Of a stretch of DNA of 64,000 bases, positions 1 to 11,695 are shown in pieces (position 1 is the first letter of the stretch; the number at the start of each line of letters is the position of its first letter). A program made the position numbers and the translations under genes. The DNA comes from Neostapfia colusana. Lineage: Eukaryota > Streptophyta > Magnoliopsida > Poales > Poaceae. Where the stretch lies: contig JASWHV010000008.1 in NCBI GenBank assembly GCA_030760725.1, positions 51,311,671-51,375,670 of the forward strand, in the 5' to 3' direction. The notes beneath the pieces were generated by a model. The model saw only the letters and a list, made by a program, of their open reading frames with translations, was not told the DNA's origin and made no database searches.

Positions 1-1068
1 GAATTCCCTCATCGGGTTCTGGCCAAAGAGGAAATTATCGTGTATACACCTTTTCTTGATAAATGCACTTTGATTGGACGAAACCAATTGGCCAGACGGT
101 TTGCTAGTACTTTGGAGAAAATTTTTGCTATGCTGTGCATTAAGCTTATGGGTCTGATATCTTCGCCGGATGCTCTTTTTTAGAAAGCAGAATTAAATGT
201 GTTGTGTTTAGCAATTTGAACCCCCCCCCCCCTTAGCTGTGACAGCTGACGGAAAACATGTAGTATATATGTTTGTTCTAATAATGCTCCAGGGCTTTCT
301 CTTTCGGCATCTCTGAAATCGCCCTGAAAACCTCCTCTTCAGATATGTCTCTTTCAAGTTATTGTAGGTCATAACTTTCGTAGTTCAGTTCCTCCCATGC
401 TAATGTCACATTCCTCCTTTCTACTGTCCTTAACTGGTGCGAGAAATGGTTAAAAATTTCATTTTACTTGTCCTCATGAGTGACTGCATAGCCGATCTGT
501 GCTTCCAATGCTTGTATGTGATTTTACCTTCTTCGACCTTTTGCTCGAAGGTGAAATAGTTTGGTGTTTCCATCCAATGTGCAAGTGTTTATGAGTCTAG
601 CTCTTTGTTATGCCTTAATTTTGTCTATTGCAATTAGCCCCAGATATTTGAGTTTCACTCATCCTGAACTCTCGTTCTTTTGAGCTAAGATGTCTATGTT
701 CTTCTGCCTCATCTAGTCTTGCTATACTTGCTTTCGTAATCGCCGTTTGCAATTTTATGTTTGCAACTGATCCATTTCGCCATTTCTTTAAGGCTTTGGC
801 TGTTCTGGACAGTTTAATATGTAGTTTCCTCATTGGCTCCCTAGTTTGCACCCTTCTTGTCCATGCCTCTCTAACTGTTTGAAAGAACCACGGCATGAGC
901 ACCCAATAAGCTTCGAAATGGAACAATCTTACTGCCAAATTGTTTGTTTGTCCTGCATCCAGAGAGGTGTATGGTCTTATAACAGAACAGGTAATGCTTG
1001 TAGGTTCGCCGTGGGAAAAATTTCCTCCCATCTCTGAAGAAAAATCGATCTATTTTCATCACCGTTGG
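1..1068 (-). pseudogene. L1-type LINE ORF2 relic (endonuclease-RT linker and start of RT)
   Basis: Read on the minus strand, about 1031 down to 615 is open and carries the linker between endonuclease and reverse transcriptase typical of plant L1 ORF2 (FEAYWVLMPWF, then REAWTR and a basic stretch ending ARLDEAEEHRHLS). Below that, in broken frames, are DGNTKLFHL near 550-575 (the family's GDxNTKFFH block), RDISEEEVFRAISEMPKEKA near 300-350, and the RT block NQSAFIKKRCIHDNF near 35-90. The blocks occur in the correct family order, so this is one decayed copy and not chance similarity. Several stops, frameshifts and a run of 12 C at 221-232 make it non-coding. The element runs off the left edge, and its upstream side is cut at about 1068 by the next repeat. 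Confidence 0.8.
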
Positions 1069-1380
1069 GCTACGCTACAGCAAACTTCCACATTTACAAC
1101 AGCCTAAACCGTCATAATTAAGCTAATAACCATCATAATTAACTTATTTTTGACGGTTACTACTTATTCACGACGGCATCCGACCGTCACAAATGATTGG
1201 TCGTAAATAAGCTTAGACACCCTCTGGTAGGTTATTTATGACGGCCTGGAGCTGACCGTCGTAAATAACAAGGTTTATTTACGATGACCTGGAGCTGGCC
1301 GTTGTAAATAACACAGGCTTATTTACGACGGCCTGCTCTAGGCCGTCGTAAATAAAGAATGTAATTTTTTAAAAGAAAAA
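1069..1380. repeat. CACTA-like terminus with subterminal inverted motifs (degraded)
   Basis: The segment starts near GCTACAGCAAAC, one or two changes from the CACTACAGCAAA type of CACTA terminal inverted repeat. It then holds at least five short palindromic units of the form TTATTTACGACGGCC / GGCCGTCGTAAATAA between about 1120 and 1360. Dense short motifs in both orientations next to a terminus are typical of transposase-binding subterminal regions of CACTA elements. No matching opposite terminus was found, so the element is either truncated or its far end is unrecognisable. It interrupts the LINE relic. Confidence 0.5.
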
Positions 1381-1643
1381 AAATGCTAACCTGGCACGAT
1401 GGCCAGCTCACAGGCAGATAAGAAAATAAACATATAACATCACATGCATTCACATTACAATAGTTTAAAATATAAGAGTTATGACGCTACACACTCCCAC
1501 ATATGCTAACTCTAGAGGCTGGAATGTCGTCCTCGCATCGTGCTCCAGGTGCCGGTAGTTGCGGCGATGGATTGTGAGCCTCCGCCACTGATCCATGTGA
1601 TGTACAAGTGTTTTAGACAAGTTTTAGCTTTAAAAGTGTATGT
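1381..1643. other. Unassigned sequence before the copia insertion
   Basis: About 260 bases of mixed composition without an open frame of note. They are probably the interior of the degraded CACTA-like element, because the same element should continue after the copia insertion at 10669. The last five bases (TATGT, 1639-1643) are the target site duplicated by the copia element. Confidence 0.4.
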
Positions 1644-2116
1644 TGTTGGATTGATCTCGGTTCACCTGAGATAAAAAGAAAGGAGAAAAAGAAAAAAGGA
1701 AAAAGAAAAAGGGATCCGGTACTACCAGGTCTCCCGTAATGTACGCCACGATCGGAGGCATTTTAAAACTGAGTTGGCTCGGTCCCCCTACGGTTTTGCT
1801 CTATAAATACGTGATTAGAATGAAAACGTTATTAACCAAAAGGGTTAAGACCTTGCTAATCTTGAAAAAAGAATTACTGATCTAAAGGAGAGAAAGAACA
1901 GCGGAAAGGATCGATCCTCTCTACGCCGTCGCCGGACAGTGCCGCCGGAAACCGGAAGACATCCGATTTGCTAGAAAAGAGAAGAAAATCATGACTGCAG
2001 AGGGGTCTCCCTCATGTAAGTTCGACTAATCTGCCCCGTTAATCAAGTTTAATTAGGTGCATAATGGTGATTAGGCTTAATGTTAATGTTTCATCACTAA
2101 AGATTCAGGACTAATA
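1644..2116 (+). repeat. 5' LTR of the copia element
   Basis: This is a 473-bp direct repeat of 10188-10663. It begins TGTTGG and its far end has decayed to ACTAATA (ACTAACA in the other copy). A purine-rich AAAAGAAAGG stretch follows the start, and a TATA box (TATAAAT, 1802-1808) marks the likely promoter. The expected tRNA-iMet primer site just inside the LTR is only partly recognisable (ATGGACTCAGAG, 2116-2127). Confidence 0.9.
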
Positions 2117-3241
2117 ATGGACTCAGAGTCGCCCTAATCACTTTTATACCGTTGATTATATCGGATTAGTCAAACATTAAATTCAAATCAGAAAATCTCT
2201 AAATCCTTCGAAAGATTAAATCCACCTGAATGTTTTCGACAAAAATCGGTTTCCAAATACGGATTAATGTAAAAATAATGATGGTTAGGAAGTTATCTGG
2301 CTGCATGCGCTGCTGCGTGTGCTCTCGCTGCTGCTCGATCCCCGGCCGCTAGCAGCCCGCGTGCGCTGCAACCAGCGCTGCTTCTCCGGCCACGTGCCCC
2401 AAGACAGCTCCTCCCATGCTCCTGCAGGCACAGGCTTTAGCGGTGCTAGCGCTGGGCACCACCAGCCAACCGCTGGTTCAGCCCCTGCACCTGCGAGCAC
2501 CGCTCAAACTGCCAGGGCTGCCTGCGCCAGAGCCACCAGGGGCGGGCTGCTCCAGCCGCAAGGGGCGCGCGCATGGCAGGCCAGCCGCAGCTATCCCCGC
2601 CTCTCGATCGATCCGGAAAAATCGGGGAGGAGAGAAAGAATTGGCTAGCGTTTTTCAGAGGGGCACCGGTTTTATCTTTTCAAAAACGTTTTTAGTCGTT
2701 GATTTCATTTAACGGTGCAGATTGATGTGGGTCAAAAACGGGCCAAAAGGGAAGTAATGGGCCGAATGTAGCCATAGGCTTCGATCCAAGTTTTAATGAC
2801 CCAACTACAAATTTATTTATTTATTTTTGGGCTGGGCTGCACTTATAGGCCTAACATTAGCTGATTTCGCATTTTCTATTTAATTTAGTGGTAATTATGT
2901 GTTTAAATTATGTCTATGCATTGATTTAAATTAAAATTTTTTATATCCATAATGAAGAATAACATATTGATAAGTCTAGGACCAACAGGATAATTTAATT
3001 TAGATGATTTAGTGTGTTAATAACATTTTATCATTTTAAGCATCGATAATGATAAATTTTCTTAATGTTTATAATTGATGCTTAATTTGAGAATGATGAC
3101 TCTAAAATTAATTATAACCAACGTTGATTTAGTTTTTGAGTCATGTTTATATTTAATTATGTTTGAAAATTTTATGTCATTTTCTGCCCAAGGGTGATGT
3201 GACATAAAATTGGACTTTTTAATTGCATGTGAGTTTATTTA
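2117..3241. other. Copia leader region with a GC-rich insert of unknown origin
   Basis: No retrotransposon domain is visible between the 5' LTR and the RTE relic. About 2285-2650 is strikingly GC-rich against its AT-rich surroundings and is open in several frames, with Ala-, Pro- and Arg-rich translations that match nothing I recognise. From about 2700 to 3240 the sequence is AT-rich and featureless. The GC-rich block could be captured host sequence or part of the original leader. Confidence 0.35.
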
Positions 3242-3311
3242 CCAACAACAACAACAACAAAGCCTTTATCTCAAGCATGTTGAGGTCGGCTAGACATGAA
3301 ACACTATATAT

Positions 3312-3568
3312 ATAGAAACATCTAGAATGTAAACAGGCATTTGGTGCAATCGTGCAAAAATCCCTCTTAGACCACACGATTTTCATCCTACGGTGATTGC
3401 ATTTTTACATCTAGACCTTCCCGCCTGCACACTTCAATTCTTTCAACTTATATTGCTAGGTGGGAGGGTTTAAGTGTAAAAATACACTCACTGCAGGATG
3501 TAGATCGTGTGGTTTAGAAGGGATTTTTGCACGATTGCACCAAATGACTGTTTGAATTCTAGTCGTTT

Positions 3569-3570
<2 letters not shown>
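3312..3570. mobile_element. MITE with long terminal inverted repeats, inside the RTE 3' region
   Basis: The left arm (GGCATTTGGTGCAATCGTGC from about 3336) and the right arm (GCACGATTGCACCAAATGAC near 3528-3549) are inverted copies. The similarity continues inward through CACACGAT and outward through CTAGAA to near 3312 and 3570, giving arms of roughly 60-70 bp around a short centre. There is no coding capacity. The element sits in TATA-rich DNA, so a TA target is possible, but the superfamily (Tc1/Mariner or other) cannot be settled by eye. Confidence 0.7.

Positions 3571-3611
<41 letters not shown>
3571..3611. repeat. (TA)n microsatellite
   Basis: About twenty uninterrupted TA units directly abut the right arm of the MITE. 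Confidence 0.97.
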
Positions 3612-3613
<2 letters not shown>

Positions 3614-5896
3614 ATGAAGTAAAAGAGAGGAAGAGATATAAGAACAACAAGGAAAAAAAGAAAAAAAATAAGACTAAGATTCTGGCACATGAATCGCTAC
3701 TTTCCATGCGGTCCTATCATGAGCTAAGTCTCTAGATACATTCCAATCTCTCAAATCTCGTTTTACCGCCTCCTCCCAGGTCAACCTTGGTCGTCCTCTA
3801 CCCCTCCTAATATTTTCTCTACCTCTTAAAATCCCACTGTTAACCGGTGCTTCTGGAGGTCTCCGCTGGATATGTCCAAACCACCTTAGTCGATGTTGGA
3901 CTAACTTCTCTCAATCGGCGCCACCCCTACCCTATCATGAATTGCCTCGTTCCTTATTCGGTCTCGTCTCGTGTACCCGCACATCCACCGTAGCATGCGC
4001 ATCTCTGTGACACTCATTTATTGGACATGTTATCGTTTAGTTGACCAACATTCCGTCCCATAAAGCATTGTGGGTCTGATCATCGTCCTATAGAACTTCC
4101 CTTTTAGCTTTTGTGAGACCTTCCTATCACATAGGATTCCAGAGGCTTGTCGCCATTTCATCCACCCTATATTGATCCTGTGGCAAACATCTTAATCAAT
4201 ATCGTCATTTCTTTATAACATTGATTATAAGTATCAGAAAGAGTCACTTCTAGTTACTATTTGTCCTTGTAGACTAACATTTCCCTCTTCACGACCAACA
4301 CCACTAAAGTCACACCTCATATACTCGGTCTTGGTCCTACTAAGTATAAACCCCTTGGACTCTAAGGTTTGTCTCCATAACTCTAATTTCTTATTAACAC
4401 CATCCCTAGTTTCATCTACCAGCACTACATCATCGGCAAAGAGCATGCACCAAGGGATATCCTCTTGTATATCCTTCGACACCTCATCCATCGCCAAGGA
4501 AAAGATGTATGGGCTCAAAGTTGATCCTTGATGTAGTCCTACCGTGATAGGAAATGCATCAGTCTCACTATCACTTACACGCACACTTGTCCTAACATTA
4601 TTGTACATATCCTTGATAAGGGTAATGTACTTTGTTGGCACTTTATGTTTCTCTAGTGCCCACCACATGATTGACCTTGGTATATTGTCGTACGCCTTCT
4701 CCAAGTCAATGAACACCATATGCAAGTCCTTCTTCTGCTCCCTATATCTCTTCATAAGCTGACGAAGCAAGAAAATCGTCTCCATTATAGACCTCCCAGG
4801 CATAAAACCAAACTGGTTTTTAGTGACATTGGTTACTTTCCTCAGGTGGTGTTCAATCACTCTCTCCCAAAGCTTCATAGTATGAGTCATAAGCTTAATC
4901 CCTCGATAATTAGTACAACTTTAAATATCTTCTTTATTTTTGAAGATAGGTACTAATATACTTTTCCTCCATTCTTCAGGCATCTTGTTTGACTGAAAAA
5001 TATGGTTGAATAGCTTTGTGAGCCATACTATTGCCACGTCCCCAAGGCATCTCCACAACTCAACAGGGACATCATCAGGGCCGAGGACATTTCCTCTTTT
5101 CATCCTTTTAAGGCCTCCTTAACCTCAAAATCTTGTATCCTCCGCACGAACCGCCTGTTGGAGTCATCAAAGAAGTCATCCAACTCAACCATAGTGCTCC
5201 CATTCCCATCATTGAATAGCCTATTAAATTAATCCCGCCATCTATTCTTAATCTCTTCACCCTTCACTAGAATGCGGTAAGTCTCATATTTGATGCATTT
5301 AACTTGATTGAAATCCCTCATCTTTCTCTCGCGGATTTTTGCTATCTTGTATATGTCCTTTTCACCTTCTTTTGTCTCTAGTCTCTCATATAACTCATCA
5401 TAGTCCTCTTGCCTTACTCACAGCCCGCCTTGCATTTTTCTTGGCCTCTTTGTACTTAAGCATGTTGCTTACGCTTCTATCATTATGCTAACTCTTGTAA
5501 CACTCCTTCTTCTTCTTAATGGCCTTTTGTACATCCTCATTCCACCACCAAGTATCTTTATCTACAAGTTTCTTTCCTTTTGTCAAACCGAACAACTCAC
5601 TAGCTTCCTTCCTAATGCAAGTTGTCATCTTCACCCACATACTATCTGCATCTCTATTTTCTGCCCAGGGTCCTTCTGTGATCACCCTATTTTTAAAGGA
5701 TTCTTTTGATTCCCCTTTCAACTTCCACCACTTTGTTCTTGTGATTTTGACACCTTTGTCCCATAAAGAACATGTATGGAAGTGAAAGTCAACTACCAAC
5801 GTAAATTTATTTTCATGCAATTTTCTGATGTTTTTATTTATTATGCACTAATGACAGTCACTGACGCCGTTTTGATATGAGAATATCAAACAACTT

Positions 5897-6781
5897 ATGG
5901 ACAGTAACTTCCCTCGTTGGAAGACCTTTGTTGAGGTATCTTTGGGGTTTAGTTAACTGGATTATACCGTGAGGGAAGATAAACTAGTGGCACCCACTCC
6001 AGGTGTTGCTGAGTATGACGACCTCAAAAAGACTTATGAGGCTAAGTTAGAGAAATGGGAGAATTCCAACCATGTAGCCCTCCTCGTAATGAATTCCTCA
6101 ATATCTCCGGATATTGTGGGAGCCCTTCCAAAGAAAGACACCGCTAAAGAATTTATTGCGACGGTGGGGGAGCAATTTAAAGGCTCCAAAAAGATTTATG
6201 CTCATAAGCATTTTGCAAAGCTTCTTGAGAAATACACTATGGATGGGAATGTGAGGAGACACATATTAAGGAATGTGAATGCATCAACAAAGCTTAAGGC
6301 TTTGGATTATGAATTAAGTGTGAACCTTCTCATAATTATGATTTTGGAATCTCTTCCTAGTGAATTTGATCAGTTTAAGATTAACTATAACTCACTCAAG
6401 GGAAAATGGACGCTTACTGAGATGACTCCTAGAGTTGTACAGGAGGAAGAAAGAATAATGAATCAAGCACAGGACCAAGCTCTTAATGTTAATTCCTCTA
6501 AGAGGAAGAAAGAATGGAATGGTTCTAGTCCTTCAAAGCCTCGTAAGATGTCATTTAAGAATCAGTCTCCTCAGAAAGCTAAAGGTTCCATTACTTCCAT
6601 TGTGCCCAATTCTTCTGTTGTGCTCAGTTCTTCCGCTGCGCGTGTAGGAGGTGCATGCCTCCACTGCAACAAAATGGGACATTTCAGAAAGGATTGCCCT
6701 AAATATCTGAAATGGTTGATGAAGAGAGGTAATGATGAAATTACGTTTATTGTTGAATCACTTTATGTTGATTTTTTCTAG
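5897..6781 (+). pseudogene. Copia gag with CCHC zinc knuckle
   Basis: From ATG 5897 the frame reads a Ty1/copia Gag. FPRWKTFVEVSLGF is the conserved N-terminal block, KKDTAKEFIATVGEQFKGS is the UBN2-type core, and a CCHC knuckle (CLHCNKMGHFRKDC) lies near 6657-6697. The frame is broken early by TAA at 5954-5956, immediately before LDYTVRED, so the product would be about 19 residues. The rest of the frame stays open to the stop at 6779-6781. Gag would package the element RNA into virus-like particles in the cytoplasm; this copy cannot. Confidence 0.85.
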
Positions 6782-6782
6782 A

Positions 6783-9700
6783 AATATGTGGTGGATTAAC
6801 TCAGGTGCAACTGTTCATATTGCAAGTTCCATACAGTGATTCCGTACGACCCAAAAGTTGGGATGATGAGAAAGAAGCCTTAAAGTCGCAAATGGAAAAG
6901 AAGCGGAAGTTAAAGCTGTGGGGTCTCTCACACTAAAGCTACACTTAGGATATCTGCTTCAATTAAATAATGTTCTTTATGTTCCCTCGTTAAGTAGTAA
7001 TCTTATTTTGATGTTATGTTTAGATGATAACAGTTATGAATGTTTATTTGGTCATGGACAATGTACTTTGATGCATTGTAATAAAAATGTCGGCCTCGCC
7101 TTTAGACGGGGAAAATTATACATGTTACTCTTCATGATTCTCTTATGCATGTGAATGATGTTTGTGATCTGGATGACATTAGAACGAAATGTGGCGTTGA
7201 AAAGAAATGGAAAGGCGTTTAGTACCTCGTCGAAATTGTGGCACCGTCGCCTTTGCCACATTTCGAGGGGGAGAATCGAACATTTAGTTAATAATGATAC
7301 GCTTCATCTATTGGACTTTTCAGACGCCGATAAATGCATCGACTGCAATAAAGGAAAATACATAAAAACGATTAAGAAAGGAGCAACAAGAACCTCAAAG
7401 CTCTTAGAAATTATTCATACTGACATATGTGGGCCATTTAACGTTAAATACGTATGTGGTTTTGATTCGTTCATAACATTCACGGATGATTTTTCCTGTT
7501 ATGGATATATTTATCCCATATGTGATCGATCGCATAACTTTAGACAAATTTTAAGTATTTAAAGCTGAAGTTGAGAACCAACTTAATGAAAAGATCAAAG
7601 TAGTACAGTCTCATCGCGGGGGGGGGGGGGGATATTACGGAAAGCATGCTCCTTATGGGCAAATTTTAGGACCTTTCGCGAGGTTCCTAGCTGAGAATGG
7701 AATTATTGCTCAATACTCAATGTCTGGTGAACCTCAACAAAATGGTGTGGCTGAGCGACGCAATCGCACACTAATGGATATGGTGGCAAGAATGCTTAGT
7801 CACACAAGTTTACCAGTAAGCCTATGGATGGAGGTTTTAAAGACAGCTACACATGTACTAAATCTTGCTCCAACAAAGTCAGCACCGAACACACCCTACG
7901 AGATGTGGACGGGAAGAAAACCGAGCTTGAACAATTTGCGTATGTGGGGATTCCCACAGAAGCTAAAATATTCAATCCACAACTAAAGAAATTAGACCCA
8001 AAAGCAGTTTTTTGTTTTTTTTCATTGGGTACCCTCAATAGGGAAAGGGATATCGCTTTTATTGTCCAAACCACGTCACAAAATTTGTGGAAACAAGACA
8101 AGCGGTATTTTTTTGAAGATGACATCACAGAAGTTAGTAAAATTGATCTTGAGAAGAAACGGGTTTATGTTCCATCCCCGAGAATCCAAGAGTTCATTTT
8201 TCCATTTAAAAATGTTGTCGTGACGCCAGGTCCTCCCCTCGTTCATCTCGAAAACAATGAAGATGTTTCATTAAATGAAAATGAGTTAGTGAACGAGAAT
8301 CCGGAACGTGAGAGTGATCTTCCACCACCTCCTCCATTACGCAGATCACAACGAGAGCAAAGAAATCCCATCCCAGATGACTATGTCACTTACATGACTT
8401 ATGACGTAAATGACATAGGAAAAGTGGAAGATCCTTCTTCTTATAAAGAAGCAATGAAAAGTGAATATTCATCTAAATGGCTTATGGCTATGGAAGATGA
8501 ATTAAAGTCTATGGGCACTAATGATGTTTGGGACTTGGTAGATATTTCCGAAGGAGCCAAAAGAGTCGGATGCAAATGGGTTTATAAAACCAAATATGAC
8601 TCCAAAATGAATATTGAAAGGTTCAAAGCGAGACTTGTAGCAAAAGGGTTTACACAAAGAGAAGGAATCAATTACAATAAAACCTTTTCTCCTGTGTCAA
8701 TCAAAGATTTATTTAGAATCGTGATGGCATTGACAGCTCATTATGATTTAGAGCTACATCAAATAGATGTTAAAACAACGTTCTTAAATGGTGACTTAAA
8801 TGAAGATGTTTATATGGCTCAACCGGAAGATTTTGTCATAGAAGGAAAATAACACATGGCATGTCGTTTGAAGAAATCCATTTGTGGCTTGAAGCAAGCC
8901 TCGAGACAATGGTACCTCAAGTTCGATAAGGTAATCCGAACTTTTGGAAACAAAAAATGCCGTGGACAACTGCATATACGTTAAATTTAAAGGCAGTAAG
9001 TTCACAATTTTAGTCCTATATGTGGATGACATACTGTTGGCTTGTAGCGATAAGGATATGCTACATGAGACCAAGAGTTTTCTATCATCAAATTTTGATA
9101 TGAAGGATCTCGGTGAAGCCTCTTATGTTCTAGGCATTGAAATTCATCGAGACGGGTCTAAATACACATTAGGGCTATCACAAAAGGCATACATCGAGAG
9201 AGTACTAAAGAAATTCAATATGCATAAGTGCTCTCCCACGCCTGCTCCAATAGTCAAGGTCGATAAATTTGGGACATTTTAATGTCCAAGGAACCAAATT
9301 GAATCTGGCCAGATGAAGTTGGTTCCATACGCTTCAGCTGTCGAAAGTATTATGTACGCTCAAGTATGTACGCGCCCTGACTTAGCTTTCGTAATGGGAA
9401 TTCTTGGCAGATTCCAATCAAATTCAGGAATGGACCACTGGAAGGCCGCAAAGAAAGTCTTGCGTTACATGCAAGGTACTAAAGATCACAAGCTAACATA
9501 TCAAAAATCTAATAACTTGGAAGTTATTGGTTATTCAGATGCTGATTTCGTTGGCTGTGTGGATAGTAAGAAATCCACGTCAGGTTATATATTCACACTG
9601 GCTAGAGGAGTTATATCATGGAAAAGCTCCAAGCAAACGGTGATTGCATCATCCACGATGCAAGCTGAGTTCGTAGCATGTTATGAGGCCACTGGGCAGG

Positions 9701-9999
9701 CTATATGACTAAAGAATTTCATTCCTGGGCTCAAAGTGGTTGACAGCATTAATAAACCACTTGTGCTATGCTGCGATAACGAACCCGTAGTTTTCTATGC
9801 GAGTACCAACAAGTCAAGTGCTGTTGCCAAGCACATTGACACAAAGTACCATGTTGTGAAAGATAGAATCCTGGATCAAACAATTAATGTCAAGCATACT
9901 AGTACGACACATATGCTTGTGGATCCAATGACAAAAGGCTTACAATCCAATATTTTTAGTAATCACGTTGCCGGCATGGGATTATTGGAGGTCTTATGA
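6783..9999 (+). pseudogene. Copia pol: protease, integrase, reverse transcriptase, RNase H (decayed)
   Basis: The domains are readable in order across frames. The protease block near 6786 reads WWINSGATVHIAS, with Asn where the catalytic Asp (DSGA) should be. The GAG-pre-integrase block is LWHRRLCHISRGRIEHL (about 7238), followed by integrase HTDICGPF (about 7419). A run of 14 G (7618-7631) replaces the second catalytic region, then GEPQQNGVAERRNRT (about 7727) holds the integrase Glu. RT follows: CKWVYKTKYD, GLKQASRQWY and the catalytic YVDDILLA (about 9019). RNase H has SDADFVGC (about 9537) and CDNEPVVFYAS. Disabling lesions include stops at 8850-8852, 9280-9282 and 9706-9708, a frameshift near 7560, and the G run. 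The segment ends with the usual C-terminal block at 9999. Confidence 0.9.
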
Positions 10000-10175
10000 T
10001 TCTAGAAAATTGGGACCTTTAGAAGCCGCTCCCCTTAAAGAATAGTGTTTTCCATTTAAAATCGGTTGATGTATTATAAGTGTAGAAGTTGGATGGTTAA
10101 CTATAGACCGTTGTAACGCTTCACTTTATGTATCATACTTATTAAGAATGGATAAATAAAGTTGAACCAGACGAT

Positions 10176-10187
10176 CAAGGGGGAGAA
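10176..10187 (+). promoter_or_regulatory. Polypurine tract of the copia element
   Basis: CAAGGGGGAGAA ends exactly at the first base of the 3' LTR, the position and composition of the plus-strand primer used in reverse transcription. Confidence 0.85.
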
Positions 10188-10663
10188 TGTTGGATTGATC
10201 TCGGTTCACCTGAGATAAAAAGAAAGGAGAAAAAGAAAAAAAAAGAAAAAAAAAGGAAAAGGGATCCGGTAATACCGGGTCTCCCGTAACGTACGCCACG
10301 ATCGGAGGCATTTCAAAACTGAGTTGGCTCGGTCCCTCTACCATTTTGCTCTATAAATATGTGATTAGAAGGAAAATGATATTAACCAAAAGGGTTAACA
10401 CCTTCCTAATCTCAAAAAGAATTACCGATCTAAAGGAGAGCAAGAACGGCAGGAAGGATTGATCCTCTCCACGCCATCGCCGGGCAGTGCCGGTGGAGAC
10501 CGGAAGGCATCCAATTTGCAAGAAAAGAGAAGGAAACCATGGCTGCAGAGGGGTCTTCCTCATGTAAGTTCGACTAATCTGCCTGTTAATCAAGTTTAAT
10601 TAGGTGCATAATGGTGATTAGATTTAATGTTAATGTTTCAACACTAAAGATTCAGGACTAACA
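10188..10663 (+). repeat. 3' LTR of the copia element
   Basis: This is a 476-bp direct repeat of 1644-2116, from TGTTGG to ACTAACA, followed by the target duplication TATGT. The TATA box is kept at 10352-10358. Substitutions and short length changes in the A/G-rich tract separate it from the 5' copy. Confidence 0.92.
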
Positions 10664-10668
10664 TATGT

Positions 10669-11029
10669 TCCACTAACTTTACTTATGACGAGGTAGAATT
10701 GAGCAAGTCTAGCTAGGTTTGTCTATGTTTTGATAAATTATCCTAGATATGCTAAGTTTGTCGTTGTTTGGCTATGTTTGACTAATTTTGGCTCAATTTG
10801 CTATAGTAATTTAATTTTATTGATTTCAAGAAGTGTTGCTTACCTGTGCCATTTAAGAAGACATCTGTGGCTCAGCCGACACCTGATGCTCCATCGGAGG
10901 ATGCCATGAGGGAATGAAATCCTGCTGCCCGTGTTATTGGGCTAAGGCATGTGATATCAAAGCATTAACACATTAATAATAATTAAATGATATAGATGTT
11001 TAGTAAATGACATATATGTTTGATAACCG
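10669..11029. other. Unassigned AT-rich sequence after the copia insertion
   Basis: This should continue the element interrupted at 1643, since TATGT flanks both sides. It is AT-rich, with a short open stretch near 10850-10915 (reading TSVAQPTPDAPSEDAMRE) that could be the tail of a transposase-like gene, but I do not recognise it. Nothing else is visible. Confidence 0.35.
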
Positions 11030-11158
11030 TGGTTGTACGAGAACTCCACCACCGGTAACTGATCATCCCAGCTCTTACCGTGGTGGATGGCACACGCTCT
11101 TAGCATATCTTCAAGTATTTGATTCACTCTCTCAGTTTGCCCATTGGTTTGAGGGTTA
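11030..11158 (-). pseudogene. Family B chromovirus integrase scrap
   Basis: On the minus strand the 129 bases read NPQTNGQTERVNQILED, then RACAIHHGKSWDDQLP and EFSYN. This is the Ty3/gypsy integrase stretch around the catalytic Glu. It matches the same region of the family B pol at 62795-62920 in the same orientation. The fragment stops abruptly at 11158, where LTR sequence of the opposite orientation begins, so it is a rearrangement remnant. Confidence 0.85.
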
Positions 11159-11614
11159 CAGGAAAAATTTCAGATCCATCCAAGTTCATTTAGTCCCCCT
11201 AATGGTGTGATTAAGTGAACTGCCCTGAGAAAATAGAAAAAATGTATAGAAACATTCTTCAGATTTTCTCAAATCTTGATTAGGGCATAACTTTCTCTAG
11301 AATTCTTGAAATTACATGAGACCAACTCCATTAGAACCATCTCAAACTCTAGTTTCCAAAAAGTAATGGTTTGATCCATAAAAATCCCTGGGAATCCATA
11401 GAAGCTCTAGTAATGACCATTTAGGCTTTTATTTGTGCAGAGCTCAAATGAGCTTTGTTTCAAATGAAATTTGGTCAAGTCTCTGAGTAGGTTCTCACCA
11501 AGCCACAGTAAAAATTTCAGAGCCAAATGGGATGTCTAGCTAGATTACAGTCTTACATGCAAACTTCAACACATTGCAATTAAATTGACATATCGTTAAT
11601 GTGCTTACGTATAG

Positions 11615-11695
11615 TCGCTGAAGGAGAAGAGACCCCAGAGGTTCTGGACTTTCTACTTCTAGAGAAAACACTAGCACCTGACCAGCAGTAACAAG
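11615..11695 (+). other. Exon-like block A in family B LTR
   Basis: The 81 bases lie between an acceptor-like TACGTATAG and a GC-type donor (CAAG then GCAAGC). They read VAEGEETPEVLDFLL with the first base taken from an upstream exon. One in-frame TAA occurs near the end, so this copy is broken. The same 81-base block is open in the other family B LTR (within 44300-44385, minus) and in all four family A LTRs. Confidence 0.45.

Larger units (their letters stand above)
3242..5825 (-). pseudogene. RTE-clade LINE, 5'-truncated, reverse transcriptase relic
   Basis: On the minus strand the order is the endonuclease-RT linker (5820-5488, with RTKWWKLKGESKESFK and KDTWWWNEDVQKA), then a finger region (5103-4921, GPDDVPVELWRCLGD), then the RT palm (4890-4234). 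The palm shows FVFIDLEKAYD-type residues (HMVFIDLEKAYDNIPR), the GLHQGSTLSPY block, and the catalytic FADD in MLFADDVVLVDE. The 3' end carries the (ACA)n/(GTT)n tail typical of grass RTEs at 3242-3260. The apurinic endonuclease domain is missing, so the copy is 5'-truncated, as is usual for LINEs. Several frameshifts and stops separate the blocks. A target duplication could not be fixed; AT-rich GTTTATTT-like sequence lies at both sides. Confidence 0.85.
1644..10663 (+). mobile_element. Ty1/copia LTR retrotransposon, full span, defective
   Basis: Both ends start TGTTGGATTGATC and the element is flanked by the 5-bp duplication TATGT (1639-1643 and 10664-10668). The internal order is gag, zinc knuckle, protease, integrase, reverse transcriptase, RNase H, which is the Ty1/copia order. 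The two LTRs differ at roughly 40 of 475 positions by eye, so the insertion is old; at the rate often used for grass LTRs (1.3e-8 per site per year) that is a few million years. The 9-kb span is inflated by an RTE LINE and a MITE lying between the 5' LTR and gag. Every coding section carries stops or frameshifts. Confidence 0.9.
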
